From positions 154,305,797-154,369,796 of the forward strand of contig VDFB02047230.1 of NCBI GenBank assembly GCA_007258455.2: a stretch of 64,000 nucleotides of DNA, given 5' to 3'. This document shows, one piece after another, positions 45,611-58,343 of the stretch; within the stretch, counting starts at the first letter, position 1; each line of letters starts with the position of its first letter. Below the pieces are notes generated by a model, which was given only the letters and a program-made list of their open reading frames with translations, was not told the DNA's origin and searched no databases. The translations under genes and the position numbers were made by a program. This DNA is from Sequoia sempervirens (lineage: Eukaryota; Streptophyta; Pinopsida; Cupressales; Cupressaceae).

Positions 45611-45725
45611 AAGGGAAAGGAACTTTCGGCTAGACCATCTTTTTGGAGAAAGAGGCTTTGGTTGTGTTTTCAAGGGATGGATTGGTGATCAAGGTTTCCT
45701 GGAAAGCAAGCCAAGTATGGGCATG
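45611..45725 (+). pseudogene. Receptor-like cytoplasmic kinase fragment (glycine loop)
   Basis: Still in the same open frame: [20 protein letters not shown] followed by [16 protein letters not shown]. This is the ATP-binding glycine loop of RLCK-VII/PBL-type kinases (family pattern [14 protein letters not shown]...KPG-GM-V). The loop is G-E-R-G-F-G-C-V. The invariant lysine and everything after GMV are missing, replaced by unrelated sequence, so no kinase activity is possible. Confidence 0.8.
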
Positions 45726-47580
45726 GTTCTTTTTGAGACATGGAACTGGCCTCATTCATTAGCTTATCGTCTACCCAAAGAATATTACAGGTTATAATAC
45801 TAAGGCATCTTGAATATGACCGGTAGACATCAGGAACTAACTTCAGAAAGCAAGATGAATTCTTATTCCTTTTAACATTGATTGTGATGGCCAACTCTGA
45901 AATGCATATCATCTCCCATGTAAAAGACAAAGGCAAGTTACATACAGCCCAATTCCCTGTTCTAAAAAGGCGTAATAATGTGAAGCATCACACATTTTAT
46001 CAGTTTATGTGTGGAAAGTGGTATGTGATCTCTAAAAAGAAGTTCATTTCCTAAACCAACCGGAGAAGAAAAAATTGTCAAAATCTTCTCTGTATTTGGC
46101 GAGCACAGACCAAAACTTGCAGGTGTTGTTGAGTTAAATTGACTGCAAGGTTTTAAAATCGACCGTTCATTTACATTACTGCGGTTGTAAATTGTTGGAT
46201 TGTTTGGAATATAAGTTACTGTTATACTTTCTACAGCTGTTCTCTTTGTTTTTATGTTCTGTTTTGCCCTGTTTTTTTACATTGTTTATATTATTTCATA
46301 ATTATATTTATTTGGGCCTGTTTTTAACAACTGGAAGGTTCTTAACAACTTTTAAGAATTGTTCCATGAGCCATATTTAACAAACCAAATTCATTTTTTT
46401 TGAATTTTTATTTTGATGGTAAAAGATAATCCTTTTCCATACCCTGCTGCCTTCATTTATCAAGCCAATTTCTCCAACTTGCATATAGAGTTTATTATTT
46501 GAACCTCACCACAATTGCCCGTTTCTGCATAATTACTTCAGGGAACATAAGTTGCGGCATCTTTAGGATTGAAGGAACATAAGTTGCAGCATCTTTAGGA
46601 TTCGATTAGAAAAACAGTTATGCTCGAACACTCAACCTCTATTCATAAATGATCTACAAGCACCAAGAGACAGATATACAAACACTATAGTTTTAACGTG
46701 AAACCTAATAATAATATCTTGGGTTTTCTCAAGAAGACCAACATGGGCACGAATGCCAACTATCTAATCGATGACATGTGAAGTATGTGCAGACCTTATT
46801 TTGATAGGGGAAATTTTTGGAGGATAACATAAACACATTAAGATAAAGTGTCACTATTGCGTATGTATTCTTAGGGATCTTGCACATTATGTTGTATCAT
46901 TTTCTCTATTTACCCTATTTTATAAAGTTTCATGAGGTTTTTTGTCTGCATTTTTATATTTACAATCACATCCTTGTCTATCTTCATATTTGTGTATATT
47001 TTCATGATGTTTCTTCTCCTTCATGCACTATAATGTGAAAAATAATTTAAGTGTACTTGTCATACCTCCCCATGTCACCATTATGGACGGTATCATACTA
47101 TTGGTGCTCATGCTTCTTTGGTTTTGATTTGTAGTTAGTCGTGTATTAGTTTTTTTCATATATACTAGGTGGATGTAGTGGTTGGTTACCCCTACATTTT
47201 GGTGAGATGGAACACAAGCCATATATACATTCTTGTGTTCATATTTGTGGAGGCGACCTTCCATCCTCATTCGATCAATTTCTTTAGACTATTGGCACTT
47301 GTATTTTTAACTTGCAATATCCTTTGCATTGGTTGAGTAGTGTCATTAGACTCACTCGTGCAAATTGTTGTGTCATTTGTATCTTTCACTATTAGATTGT
47401 TGCCTTAGTTTTCTATTTAATCATTGCTTGAGTAGTAGCATTGGGGTCACTCATGCAAATCTTTCTCTTCTTGGTCCTAATCATCATCTTTATATTAGAG
47501 GAATTTTTTTAGTTTTGAAACTATAGGAGTCATTTTTTATAGTTGTTTATAGCTTCTTCATGCTTCAGTGGTGCTCTTTT
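45726..47580. other. Unassigned sequence right of the gene fragments
   Basis: No domain recognised. At 46,541-46,602 a 30-bp unit (GGAACATAAGTTGC-GCATCTTTAGGATT) is duplicated in tandem. The rest is T-rich. Confidence 0.45.
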
Positions 47581-47927
47581 AATGTCCATTTGAAGGACAT
47601 TATTTTGGAGGATTCTTAGTCCTTTGTATATATTTCTCTCCTATTAAGGATATCCATTGTATCTATGATGAAAGTTGTCCTTTAGGGGTCATCTTGAGTC
47701 CTCTTTCCTTCATTTTTTCATGTCTTTCTCTCTTTTGGAAATAATTTTTCCCATGAGCTTTTTTTCCCTTTTTCTTTAGTTATGGGAGACCTTTTTTTAT
47801 TTGTTCATGGGTACCTTATTAGGCCTAGTTGTCAAGACCCATTTTTAAATTTTTATGTTTTCATCATAACCTAGGTTTTAGCTTCTCCCTATGTTGCACT
47901 TTAAGGGGTGTTAGAGTAAAAACATAT
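47581..47927 (+). other. Copia-like 3' end preceding an LTR
   Basis: GGTACCTTATTAGGCCTAGT, GTCAAGACCCAT and GCTTCTCCCTATGTTGCACT lead into a short purine run (AAGGGG) and the TGTTAG of the LTR-like repeat at 47,928. The same chain of motifs precedes the 3' LTR at 53,131 and, on the minus strand, the LTR at 58,344-58,775. It marks the 3' end of the internal region of a copia-like group. Confidence 0.65.
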
Positions 47928-48295
47928 TTACCTAAGTAATTATTTAATTAATTATTAGGTCTCTTTTTACATTAGCATACTCAAGCTTACTCAAGTCATG
48001 TGCTTTTTTGTCTCAAATCATAGGATTAAGATATTGTTTTCATGATCCAACTTACCCCTCACTTAGGGTTTCATCCAAGGTTTGTTTATCCTTTATCAAG
48101 GGTAATTAATCATTATTGTATTATTCATTCAATTCATTATTGATTCATACTTTTTTACATTAGTAGATCTCTAGTTTTTAAGTTCAATTCTATTACTTTT
48201 TTCTTTTTATTTGTGATTGGTATTTGATTGTAGGTGATCTTTGGGAGTTGTCGAGTTGAGCATTCAACTCCAAAAAAATTATGGTTTTCTTTCTC
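47928..48295 (+). repeat. LTR-like repeat, copy 2
   Basis: Starts TGTTAGAGTAAAAACATATTTACC, is preceded by a PPT-like run, and matches 39,826-40,205 in the same orientation. It is probably a 3' LTR. The matching left copy may or may not belong to the same insertion. Confidence 0.65.
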
Positions 48296-50958
48296 CCCTA
48301 GATGGCTTTATTTAAGTAATCCATCAAATTCTCTTGATACTGAATCAATGAGAATCATTTTTAATATCTAAGTAAATTACTAAATAAATGGATGGACACA
48401 TAAATAAGTAAATAGATAATGCAATACATATTAGACACTATCTATTTTAACATTTACTTACAAATTACTTTAGTTTTTTGTAATTTTTCAAACAAAATTA
48501 TATCAAAATAAATTATTTACTTAAATTTTTATTTCAAAAAAAATTGTCTCGTCTTGATGATGGATCATTAAGTGTGACCCTAAATGTTGATTTGAATTTT
48601 TTCACTATTTTCTATCATAAGCTTTCTTATTCATTAAGACATTTATCTTTGAGGGTATGCTAATAAAAATAAAAATAAAAATCTATATATTGTCCCAAAT
48701 GATATATAGTACTTTATAAAGGCGAATTCCTATTGACTTCAACTTCTTGAAATTTGGTTCTAAGGCAAAAAAAATATATATGAGGAGGTGAGGAAAATAT
48801 TATATTGAAGAGTTAAATAATGGATTCGAAGGTTAACTTTGTAAGGAATTATTCCCACAACATTATTAGAACCAAAACTCAAAATCTAGCTTTGGTACTA
48901 AATAAAACTAAATTAAACAATTCCTACATGAACCAAATGAGAAAAATATTGCAATAGGTTATAGATCTAGATAATGAATACAAAAAATATAACACAAGAT
49001 TATAACAGGCTAGAAAAATATTTTTAGAAAAACTAGGGCATCCAAAGCATACTTGATGTATTATCATCATCAAATTAGTTAGATTACACTCAAAGGATTA
49101 GTAATTTAGATCAAGAGTTAGAGGAGAATTTCAATAGCTAGCCTCTAGAGTCAATTTTATAGAATAAACCCTATAATACAAGTGCATCATAGAAAACCAT
49201 CAACCTATGCATCTAATATATAGGTCTAGCTCAAAATCGTAAACCAAATATGATTTCAAAACTATAAGAAAATACCATGGGACAAAAGTGGTGCCCAAAT
49301 ACAAATCTCAAATTCCAATACCATCTAACAATTGGTCCAAATTCTAACATGGAATGCAAATTTCTCTGTTTTATAACCACTCACCAAAATAGTGGACTTA
49401 GTTTTGGAATTATTCATTCTTTAATGAGACATTCTTACACATCTTAACTTACATTTCATAAGTGGTAAAATATCTCCATGACTTTTCTAGTCTATTTTGC
49501 AACTCCCTCTTATATACTCTTACATGTTATAAAATCACTTATTCATTTTACAATGTCATAGAACCTCTTATACATCTTACATGACATATATCCTCTTAAA
49601 AAATATCATATTACACATTAAATGTGTTGAATAACGCCACATCAATTAGGGTGCTCATTTGAACGATGTAAGTGCATTAAAATATAAATCAATAAATAAA
49701 TATCAACATTATGAATTGCAAGGTGTATGGCATTTAATTCTAATTTAATTCTCCCACATTTTGTACACTTCCAAGCGAAAAGGAAAACCAACAAAAGTGA
49801 ACTAAAATCCTAAGAGCTATTATGCTTATAGTCATGCTACATCAATTGAAATCCTCTATGCCAATGTACTTCATCAAAACATCTACAACATCCATCAAGG
49901 TTTCCAATATCTCAACCAGAACCCTTTCATTTGCAATCATGTCATTCAAACAAAATATATAAGATTACAATGCTTCTTGTCCAACATGGTCACATATAAC
50001 TTTGTAGGACTCCAACTACTGGGGTAATGTTCAATTGTGTAGATCCTAAAATATAGAACTACACCAATACACTCACATAGATGGCTTTCCTTATGTTCAC
50101 TATCTCATCTAGTGTCAAATACAACTAATTAATACACAACTCCATAAGCAAAACCACTACAAAACCAAGTTAGCATACTTCCTCTAACTAACCCAAATAT
50201 TTTTTTTCAATCTCTCTCTTTATCTTCATGCCAAGAAAATATTATCTCTCCCAATTTCTTCGTATCACATAGAAAAATAAGAATCAAGAGCCACAATCAC
50301 ACCCATATTGTTAACGAAAAACCAAGCGAGTGAAATAATAGTATATTACCACCAACATGTTTGACACAATCATAGTGACCTAATTATCTCTATACAAATA
50401 TCAACTCTAATAAAATACCAATCAAACCTCATATTGATATCAAAATTAGACTATAGATCTAGATATACTAAAAACTATATCATGTCCTTATATTAACACC
50501 ACAAAGTTCTCTAGTTGTGATACATAGATCTCCTCCCCCAAATCCCACCAAGAAATTCATCTCAACATCTAACCATTTAGCTCCAAGGTGAAACATAATA
50601 AAAAATAATAAAATAATCTAAAAAATATGCAGGTTTCTCAACTAAAATGAATATCATACCAAATACCCATCTTACTTCCAAGGAATAAGACCATAGCCAC
50701 TAAATATTCTCTATACTCCTCCAACCCCTCCTTTGAACCAGATCCATAGCTCAAGTCCTATAAACATACTTGGAGATAAATAAAAATAAAACCATGCCAG
50801 TATATTCCCCAAATAGTCCTTAGAATTGGCATCCATAGCTCAAGAGTCCATAAAATAAGACATAAAGTAGAATGCATTTGAAAACTAGGTGGGTAAATCT
50901 TATCAAGACTTTCTTTTCCAAGTCAAACTCATTGAAAGTTGGGGTATGAGTTTGATCC
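48296..50958. other. Unassigned AT-rich sequence
   Basis: About 2.7 kb without recognisable coding, LTR ends or tandem repeats. It is the left flank of the element at 50,959. GATCC at 50,954-50,958 is that element's left TSD. Confidence 0.5.
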
Positions 50959-51239
50959 TGTTGGTGTAATTAATTATTAATTACACTTTGCATAAGTTTA
51001 CTTAGGCATTATTTATTTCCTAGGTTACAGGATCTTATCTTTATCTTTCGAGCTATCTTGTTGCTCAAGATAAGATTAGGTATTCTCATCTTTGCTTTTA
51101 TAAAGCAAATAATCTCTTGTAATTAATTGTCTTTTCGAATATATCAAATTGCATGTTTTTATGCAATCTCTGCTTTTTCGTTTTCTTCTTCTATGGAAGG
51201 AATATTTTGGTTTGCAATCAGATCTTGGCTATTCTTACA
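50959..51239 (+). repeat. 5' LTR of the 2.45-kb element
   Basis: 281 bp. TTTTATAAAGCAAA near 51,098 is a TATA candidate. The PBS follows without a gap. Confidence 0.88.
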
Positions 51240-53130
51240 TGGTATCAGAGCCTCGATTTGCAGCCCCTTCTCAGCATTTTTGGAGGATTTCGTTGCAAAG
51301 CTCGTTCGGAGTCCCTCGAGGGTTTCAATCCTTGAGTACATTTATGCAGCATCTTGGATCAGATCGGGGTTTTCCGTTGGATTCAGAGCGCTGGAAAAAG
51401 TCAGAAATGGCTTTCGTTTTATTCATTTTCATCACCGATTGCCAGATCTGCGAGGGTTGTAAGATCGGTGATTTATCTGTTAGATCTGGGGGTCGCCTGA
51501 TTTTCGGAGCACTTTGGGCCCAAACGGACCTCGCCGTTGGATTCGCATCGCCCAAAAACCCCCATTTTCATATAAAGCATGTCCGATTTGGACACTGTCG
51601 ACCGGAGAAGCAAAATTTTTTTACCCAAGGGCCGTACGGCCCCCATAGTTTTCGAGGCACAAATATTGAAAAAAAATCAAAAAAATATATAAAAAAATCA
51701 AGTTTTTTGAAAAATCCGGCGCCGCCCGTTTTAATGGGTTCTGCCGCCTGGCGGCCACCTAATCGCCGCCCAGCGGCCACCCCTCCACCGGCGGCCACCG
51801 CTCCCACCGTTCCCTCCACCGGTTGCTCCGCCGGCCTTTTCCGTTAGCCCCCGAGGGCTTAATACTGCCAGCGGTGGTCACTTCAGGACCAGGAGTCTGC
51901 AGCCCGCCCCTGCGGGCCCCTAAACCAACCACTTCAGTCATATTGATGACCAGATTCCAGCGACCAGCCCCAATCGCCGCGCACAAGGTTCTATTGGTGA
52001 CCAGGGGCCGAAAGCTTTTAGCCCCTGAGGGCTTATTGGAGACATATTGGCCTTTTTTGGAGCACATTCACGGAATTGGGCATATCTTTCACATACGGAG
52101 GTATTTTTTTGCAAACTAGATATCATCGAAAAGATTTTTCCGAGATCTACGCAATGGTGCTGATGAAATTTTCTGGTTTTTCTTTTTTGATGTCTTTTTC
52201 AGCCTCGGAAGACTGATGTTGCTTTTTTCACTCCTGGATTCATATCTTTTGACTCGCTTATCCGATTTTCACGATTTTTGCGGAGTTGGAAAGCTGGTTT
52301 CTGCCTCTATACAGATCTGAGGTCATTTCCAAAAAATGTGTAACTTATTTTAGGCATGCATTCATTTTTGTTTCGTGCTCTAGGTTTGCATTTTCACTCA
52401 TGTTTCTGTAATTTTTTTGCATCATCTCCTTATGCAATCATTGGGTATTGTAATAACAAACTGATATAAAGTTCCATTAAGGGGGGTTCTTGCATCCATA
52501 TTTTGTTTTGATGGCAACTCGTATGGGTTATCTGGTCTCTTAGTTTCTTTTGGCCACATTTCTTGTCTTGCTTGACACATGTCGGATTCATTGGTTCACA
52601 CTTCAGATTGAGAGCCTATGGTTAATGATCCACATTGGATCCATCTCAATTTGAGGGCCATTTTTTTGTGGTCATTGTTCCAGAGTCTATTTTTGGTACT
52701 CCTTCCCATGGAAGAGTTTCAGTCACAGTTTGGCATTGGCATCGAGATACATGGTTTCCAGATTTTGTCATCATTATGGGTTCATCTTTTTCATCTATTG
52801 CTGCTTCATAGATTCCAGAGTTGTTCCCGTTTGGAGTTTTCGAGTGTTCCGTGGCATCAGGTTTTCTGTTGCTTTATCATGATTCCTTGAGTCAATCAGT
52901 GACTCTCATCTGGTTTCAGTAGTATACAGAAGAATATTTCCTTGCTTGCCTATATCAAGTTCCAGTGTTACTCTACAGAGTTCTTCCAGTGATTCTTCGC
53001 AGCAGTTCATCTCATTGAGGGGGGTTTCTCTCTCTTTGCATTTGTACATGAGTACCTGATCAGGCTTTGTTGCCAGGACTCATATTTGCATAATAATCTG
53101 CTTCTCCCTAAGTTGCACTTATGGGGGGGG
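51240..53130 (+). other. Interior of the 2.45-kb element
   Basis: PBS at 51,240-51,255. The open frame over 51,149-51,847 starts inside the LTR and has no known domain. Its Pro/Ala-rich end reflects the GC-rich patch. Two short inverted repeats, TTAGCCCCCGAGGGCTTAA (51,845) and TTAGCCCCTGAGGGCTTA (52,018), sit 173 bp apart. The 3' end carries GCTTCTCCCTAAGTTGCACT and the G-run PPT. Confidence 0.8.
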
Positions 53131-53410
53131 TGTTGGTGTAATTAATATTAATTACACTTTGCATAAGTTTACTTAGGCATTATTTATTTCCTAGGTTATA
53201 GGATCTTATCTTTATCTTTCGAGCTATCTTGTTGCTCAAGATAAGATTAGGTATTCTCATCTTTGCTTTTATAAAGCAAATAATCTCTTGTAATTAATTG
53301 TCTTTTCGAATATATCAAATTGCATGTTTTTATGCAATCTCTACTTTTTCGTTTTCTTCTTCTGTGGAAGGAATATTTTGGTTTGCAATCAGATCTTGGC
53401 TATTCTTACA
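53131..53410 (+). repeat. 3' LTR of the 2.45-kb element
   Basis: 280 bp, same sequence as 50,959-51,239 with a few differences (e.g. TAATATTAATTA for TAATTATTAATTA). Followed by GTTCC. Confidence 0.88.
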
Positions 53411-53415
53411 GTTCC

Positions 53416-53841
53416 TCTTCTTTTGATGCTTTAATTTATTTGATTCTCTCTACAAACAATCACCTCATGAGATCCATTTTAAACTTATATCCATCTCTAG
53501 GTTTAGGTTCCTTAATTTTTTGTTAAAATTTCATTATGAGACTCATCATTCCAACTCTTGATCTCTAATATCTAAGAGATATCTAGCTTCACTTGAATCT
53601 AGATCTAGAATCAACAAGTACCTAATTGATCATCTCATGCCAACTAAACTTTAACTACAATAGTATAATATCCTAAGGCTCTCCAAGGTAACCTAATTTC
53701 TACACTCAACCCTTGAAAACCACCTCAAATCACAGCTAAAATTACCACAACATGATTAATGTAGAATCTAGGAACTTCTCATGGAATCATGATTTACATC
53801 TTCTAAACAGTATACGACATATCTCAAACTAATAGATGGAG
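53416..53841. other. Unassigned flank
   Basis: Continues the sequence left of 50,959 once the 2.45-kb element is removed. No feature recognised. Confidence 0.5.
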
Positions 53842-55270
53842 CATAGAAAAATGTATCCCTTTTACATTTTCACAATTTGAAATTAATGTTAAAATGGACT
53901 TAATTATGCCTTAATTTAGTGTTGTAATGTGTAAATATTTACATATTCACATTAATTTTAGGGCCCTATTAATTAAAATGAACTTAATTGTGCCTTAATC
54001 TAGTGTTGTAGAGTGTAAACCCCTTTACACTTTCACACTTATTTAGGGATCCTTTAATTAATTGAGCTTAATTTTCCTTAATTGGCCCCTTTAATTCAAA
54101 TCCAATCCTATTTAACCATCTTTTCCAAAGAGGAAACCCGAAATTTATAAATTTCTTAACATAACACTTCTCATTGAGCAATGTGTTTCCTAGGGTTAGG
54201 GACCTAGGACCCATTTTCCCATGGGTGAATGGGTCTTCCCTTAGACTTAGGACCCTAATTTAAATTATTTTTTTGGTAGTTTTTTAACATTTTCAAATCC
54301 ATAATTCAATGTCATCTTGTGATAATTGAATTTTGAGAAATTAAGGATAAATGTCTATAAATACAAGGTTATTTCATCAATTCAAGTAAGCTAGAAAGAG
54401 GTGAACTTAACAAGAGTCAAGATTATTGTCAAGAGCATTCAAGAGCAGATTTCTTCATCATTTGTTGTAGGAATCAAGATCCAAGCATTATGTCAAAGTT
54501 ATGTGGAGTCATGCATGTTTTTGGAGCTAACATTGTGATGTAGGTTTCATGTTTCCATAAAGAATTCAAAGTGTCATTTCAAGCAAAGATTCAAAGTCAA
54601 GATTCACATCCATTGAAGTCATTTCATGTGAATTGCAAACCTCCATTATCAAGGTTTATTCAAGGATTTTGTGAGTTGTGACATTGAATTGTTCATTCAT
54701 CATTCCTTCTATGCAACTTTATTTCATTTCAAGGTTTGATTACAAAAATGGGGTTTGACCAAGGCAAACCACCATTCACCAAAAAACAAACATTTTCCCC
54801 CTCCCTTTGTGTGTTGTAGATTTGCATGTTGAAGAAAAATTGGAGATCTCAAAGTTACAAAATTGCAAAGCTACATTTGTTGTCACCTTTGTTGTCATCT
54901 CATGAAAAATCAGATCCCAATTTATTTCTGACTATTCAACTGTGAAAATTGAGAATCTGGAAGTGCAAACATAAGAGAAGAGGGCCCATAAACCACTTTT
55001 AAAGATCCCTACATAAGACCCATTCGCCGTAGAGAGAGTGAGTCCTTAAACAACTTCTAAAAACACCATTTATGAGAGGCACACAACATTTATCCCTTCT
55101 AGATTTTCCAATAAAAATTTAGGTTCCTTCAATTTTATGTTTAATCTACTAAATCCAAGTGATAGACTGCATTTTAGAGTTGATTTTCTATTTTTAATCT
55201 TTCTACCCAAAGTTTTGTTTGACCAGACCCTCGTCCTAACACAAAAAGGGAAATTGTTAGATCCTTGAAA
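53842..55270 (+). repeat. Gypsy LTR with inverted repeats (L1)
   Basis: Starts CATAGAAAAATGTATCCC, aligned with TGTAGAAAAATG of the LTR at 55,972. It shares with it ATAAATACAAGGTT (TATA region, about 54,359) and the block around GGGGTTTGACCAAGG (54,749). A hairpin GACCCATT / AATGGGTC lies at 54,208-54,235. I cannot fix the right end exactly and see no TSD or internal region. Probably a solo LTR or fragment. Confidence 0.65.
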
Positions 55271-55640
55271 GAATTCACTCACCTAAGGGTTGAAAGTGGA
55301 TTTTATCTTGGGAGATCGCATTTCCTGAATAAAATAGAATAATAGGTAGGTTCATTTACCCAATTTTTTCCTTTCTACTTATAGTAAGTTTGGTGAAACA
55401 TCCCAAATTTAGTATAAAAACCTATGTTTGAACCCCAACCTATTTTTATTTGTTTCAAAAGATTCACATCACCACCAAATGTTTGATTAAAAGTGATTAA
55501 GAGTTACCCATGTGACCATAATATCCTTGTGATAGATTCTCAAACAAAGCCATGTCATGCTAGAATTCTAACTATGTTTCATGACTAGCTATGTTCTTGA
55601 ACAAATCTCCCACCAAGTTGTGATGTAAATCCTCTCATGA
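55271..55640. other. Unassigned spacer
   Basis: AT-rich sequence between the end of the first LTR and the degenerate tandem array. No feature recognised. Confidence 0.45.
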
Positions 55641-55971
55641 CATAATTTCATCAACTACTATAGGTTCCATATCATACTATTATAAGTGACCCAAAATATG
55701 TGATGCAAGCACCTCAAATAATTACTAAAAGTTTCACAAGTATTGCTACAAGTGACCCAAAATATTGTTACAAATGTGTCAAAATCATGTGAAAGTATTA
55801 CTAAAAGTGTCACAAGTACACTAAAGTTATTCTATAGTAATGGAACAAGAATCCCAAAGTACTACTATAGGTATCACAATTATTATGATAATTGACCCAA
55901 TGTACTATTATAAGCATACCACAAGCATCCCAAAGTATTTCTATAGGTGTAGCAAGTACTAGACCTATAGT
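55641..55971. repeat. Degenerate tandem array, left part
   Basis: Loose repeats of a unit like TATAAGTGACCCAAA-TATTGCTACAAGTGTCACAAG. The same array type resumes at about 57,530-57,735 on the other side of the LTR at 55,972, so the LTR landed inside an existing array. Confidence 0.65.
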
Positions 55972-57490
55972 GTAGAAAAATGGATCCCTGGACATTTTCA
56001 CACTCATTTGGGTCCTCCTTGTGGATTTTGGCTTAATGTTGCCTTGATCTAGTGTTGTGAGGTGTTCTACACATCCACATTAGATCTTGGGTCCTTGCAA
56101 AGTGAATAAAATGCATTTATTGATGTCTTGTAAAGGTGTTGTAAAGTGTTGTAACCCACTTTCACACTTTTCTAGGATTTTCATTAATAATTGGGCTTTC
56201 TTATGTTTTAACTGGCCCCATTTTGCATCCACAAGCCTTATTTATGTTTAATTTCAAGGTAAATCCTGACAAATATCATTTAAAGCACCTAAATCCTGAA
56301 ACCCACCTTAAAATCCCTAAGGTGGGACTCATTCACCATTACTGGAGGGTGAGTCCCATCAGGTGGGACCCATTCGCCAATCGTAGCGAATGAGTCCCAT
56401 TTGACTCAAATTTCAAAATTAATTCAAAATTTGGTAGGATTTTGGCCTCCTAGATCTAATGTCAACTTGTAGTGTTGCAATTTCAAGATTTCTTGCAAAA
56501 TTAAGTATAAATACAAGGTTCTTTCACTCATTTTCATCCAATACTTTTGTGAGAATATTCATGATAGAAAATTTAATTCCACGATAGCATTCGAGTGTTT
56601 ACTAAAGAATTCAAGGGCACAATTCTTCATCAAGTGTTGCAGCAATTCAAGATCCATCATCATGGCAAGGTTCTAATTGCATTACTTCATGTTCATGATT
56701 CCTTATCTTATTTCATCATTTGGTTTAATTACCTAAAAGGGGTTTCACCAAGGAAAACCCCCATTCCCTAACAATCAACAAGTTTTCCCCTCTTTAATGT
56801 GTGATTACAAGTTTGTAGATTGAAGAAAAGTGGATTGGAAGCTTTCATGAGTGACAAAATGATAAAGTTTCATTTATGTTGTCAAAGTTGTCATTAAAAG
56901 TTGTCAAGACTATGGAAAATCAGATCTAGGGAAAAATATCCATCCAATTTGCATGAAATCGGTGGGAAAGTGATTATTTTATCCATCTTTAGAGGCTTGC
57001 AAAGTTTTAGTTCAATATTTTTCTCATAGGACACTTTTCGACAAAACAGGACTCATCCCCCAGTAGTAGAGAATGAGTCCCACTATAGATGTTTTATGGA
57101 GATCTTTGCAGATTCGGATACCCTTTTGGTTGAAACTTTTCTTGAGACAGTTTTCTAGAACTAGGACTAATTCACCCAAAATGGTGAATGAGTCCCACTA
57201 GGCCTAAAAAGCAGCAATTTCAAAAGTTTAGATCTACTTCCAGTCTTCAACACATTTTTGGGTGCACACTTTCTATTTTATAGCTTTCTATTTTTCTTTA
57301 TTTGCATTTCTAAGTCATTTTCTAAGTCATTGTGCATATCACACTATGTTTTCCAATTCTTTGTGTTTTCCAAGTTTACACTTGTTGGTGAACCCCTTTC
57401 TTGTCTCAATCATATCCTAGGACAGTCCCTTAGTAGATCTCTTGCCTCTATTCCATTCTTGGGGTGAAGATCTCTAGGGCATCCTTGAAT
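55972..57490 (+). mobile_element. Gypsy solo LTR with four hairpins (L2)
   Basis: Starts TGTAGAAAAATGGATCCC inside a degenerate array. TATAAATACAAGG near 56,509 is a TATA candidate. It carries four inverted repeats of one motif at 56,324-56,357, 56,365-56,398, 57,049-57,080 and 57,164-57,195. The right end is approximate and I could not confirm a TSD. Confidence 0.65.
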
Positions 57491-58343
57491 GTTTGTTGGA
57501 GAAAAGTGATGTTCTATGTCCAAAACCATAAGTAACATCCATTTTTTCACTATTCAAGACCACAAGTGACTTAAAGTATTGCTATAAGTTTTCCTAAAGC
57601 ATATTGATGTATTTCTACTCGATTCATAATTACTAGTATAAGTGAGAAAAGTACTATAGATGTGCTACAAGCATTCCAAAGTACTAATACAAGTATAATA
57701 GGTACTAGCATAATTGTGCAATAAATCTACTACATGAGACAAAAAGAATTAATACATGAAATTTGAGGAACTAATCCTCTTCCAACAATCAAATTGATTG
57801 AAAGAATGTATACAAATATATAATTATTTCTCACTCACACAATCCGTAGGAATTACAATCTAAAAAATAATCTTGCACAAAATTATAAATGAATCAAATT
57901 GGAATAAAATATATACATAACACACATTCATTAAAATAAGATGCCAAAAATGCACCTACAAACCACACAACCATTGGATGCAGATTTGAATGTATTACAC
58001 ATTCAAAATATCCACAAATTTAAAACCTCCATATTTACTATTTGAACAATGGGTATCATATGTCTATATAATGCATGTGCACAAAAATCTAAACAATAAT
58101 GAATCTACAACATATAAATCCAAATATACATGAATCTATAATATGCATCAATATGAAAATATTGTAACCATCCACACAACCCCAAAACATTGTTCAACAA
58201 TATATAATGGTATTCAAGTGATGTGTCATTCCATGCAGCTCCAAAACACCAGAGATTCACAATACACAAACAATCAGCCCACCCATGTAGGTCTAAAATA
58301 CCATGGATCTATATCATGAAATAGAATGTAACTAAGGAATCCC
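57491..58343. other. Array remnant and unassigned sequence
   Basis: 57,530-57,735 continues the degenerate array seen at 55,641-55,971 (AAAGTATTGCTATAAG, CAAAGTACTAATACAAG). 57,740-58,343 is AT-rich with no recognised feature. Confidence 0.5.

Larger units (their letters stand above)
50959..53410 (+). mobile_element. 2.45-kb non-autonomous copia-like element
   Basis: Near-identical LTRs of 281 and 280 bp (50,959-51,239 and 53,131-53,410, TGTTGG...CTTACA). A Met-tRNA-type PBS TGGTATCAGAGCCTCG lies at 51,240, a PPT of eight G at 53,123-53,130, and flanks GATCC / GTTCC match at 4 of 5 bases. The 1.9-kb interior has no gag, RT or integrase. It has a GC-rich patch at 51,715-51,850 in otherwise AT-rich sequence. 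It depends on enzymes of an autonomous copia element. The LTRs differ at only a few positions by eye, so it is the youngest full insertion in the window. Confidence 0.9.

Noticed and set aside
39826..48295. A single 8.5-kb LTR element carrying the gene fragments
   Set aside because: The two LTR-like repeats are in the right orientation, but I found no PBS after the left copy and no TSD. The link is possible but not shown.
51149..51847. 232-codon frame in the 2.45-kb element
   Set aside because: It begins inside the LTR and crosses the PBS, so it is unlikely to be a gene, and no domain is visible.
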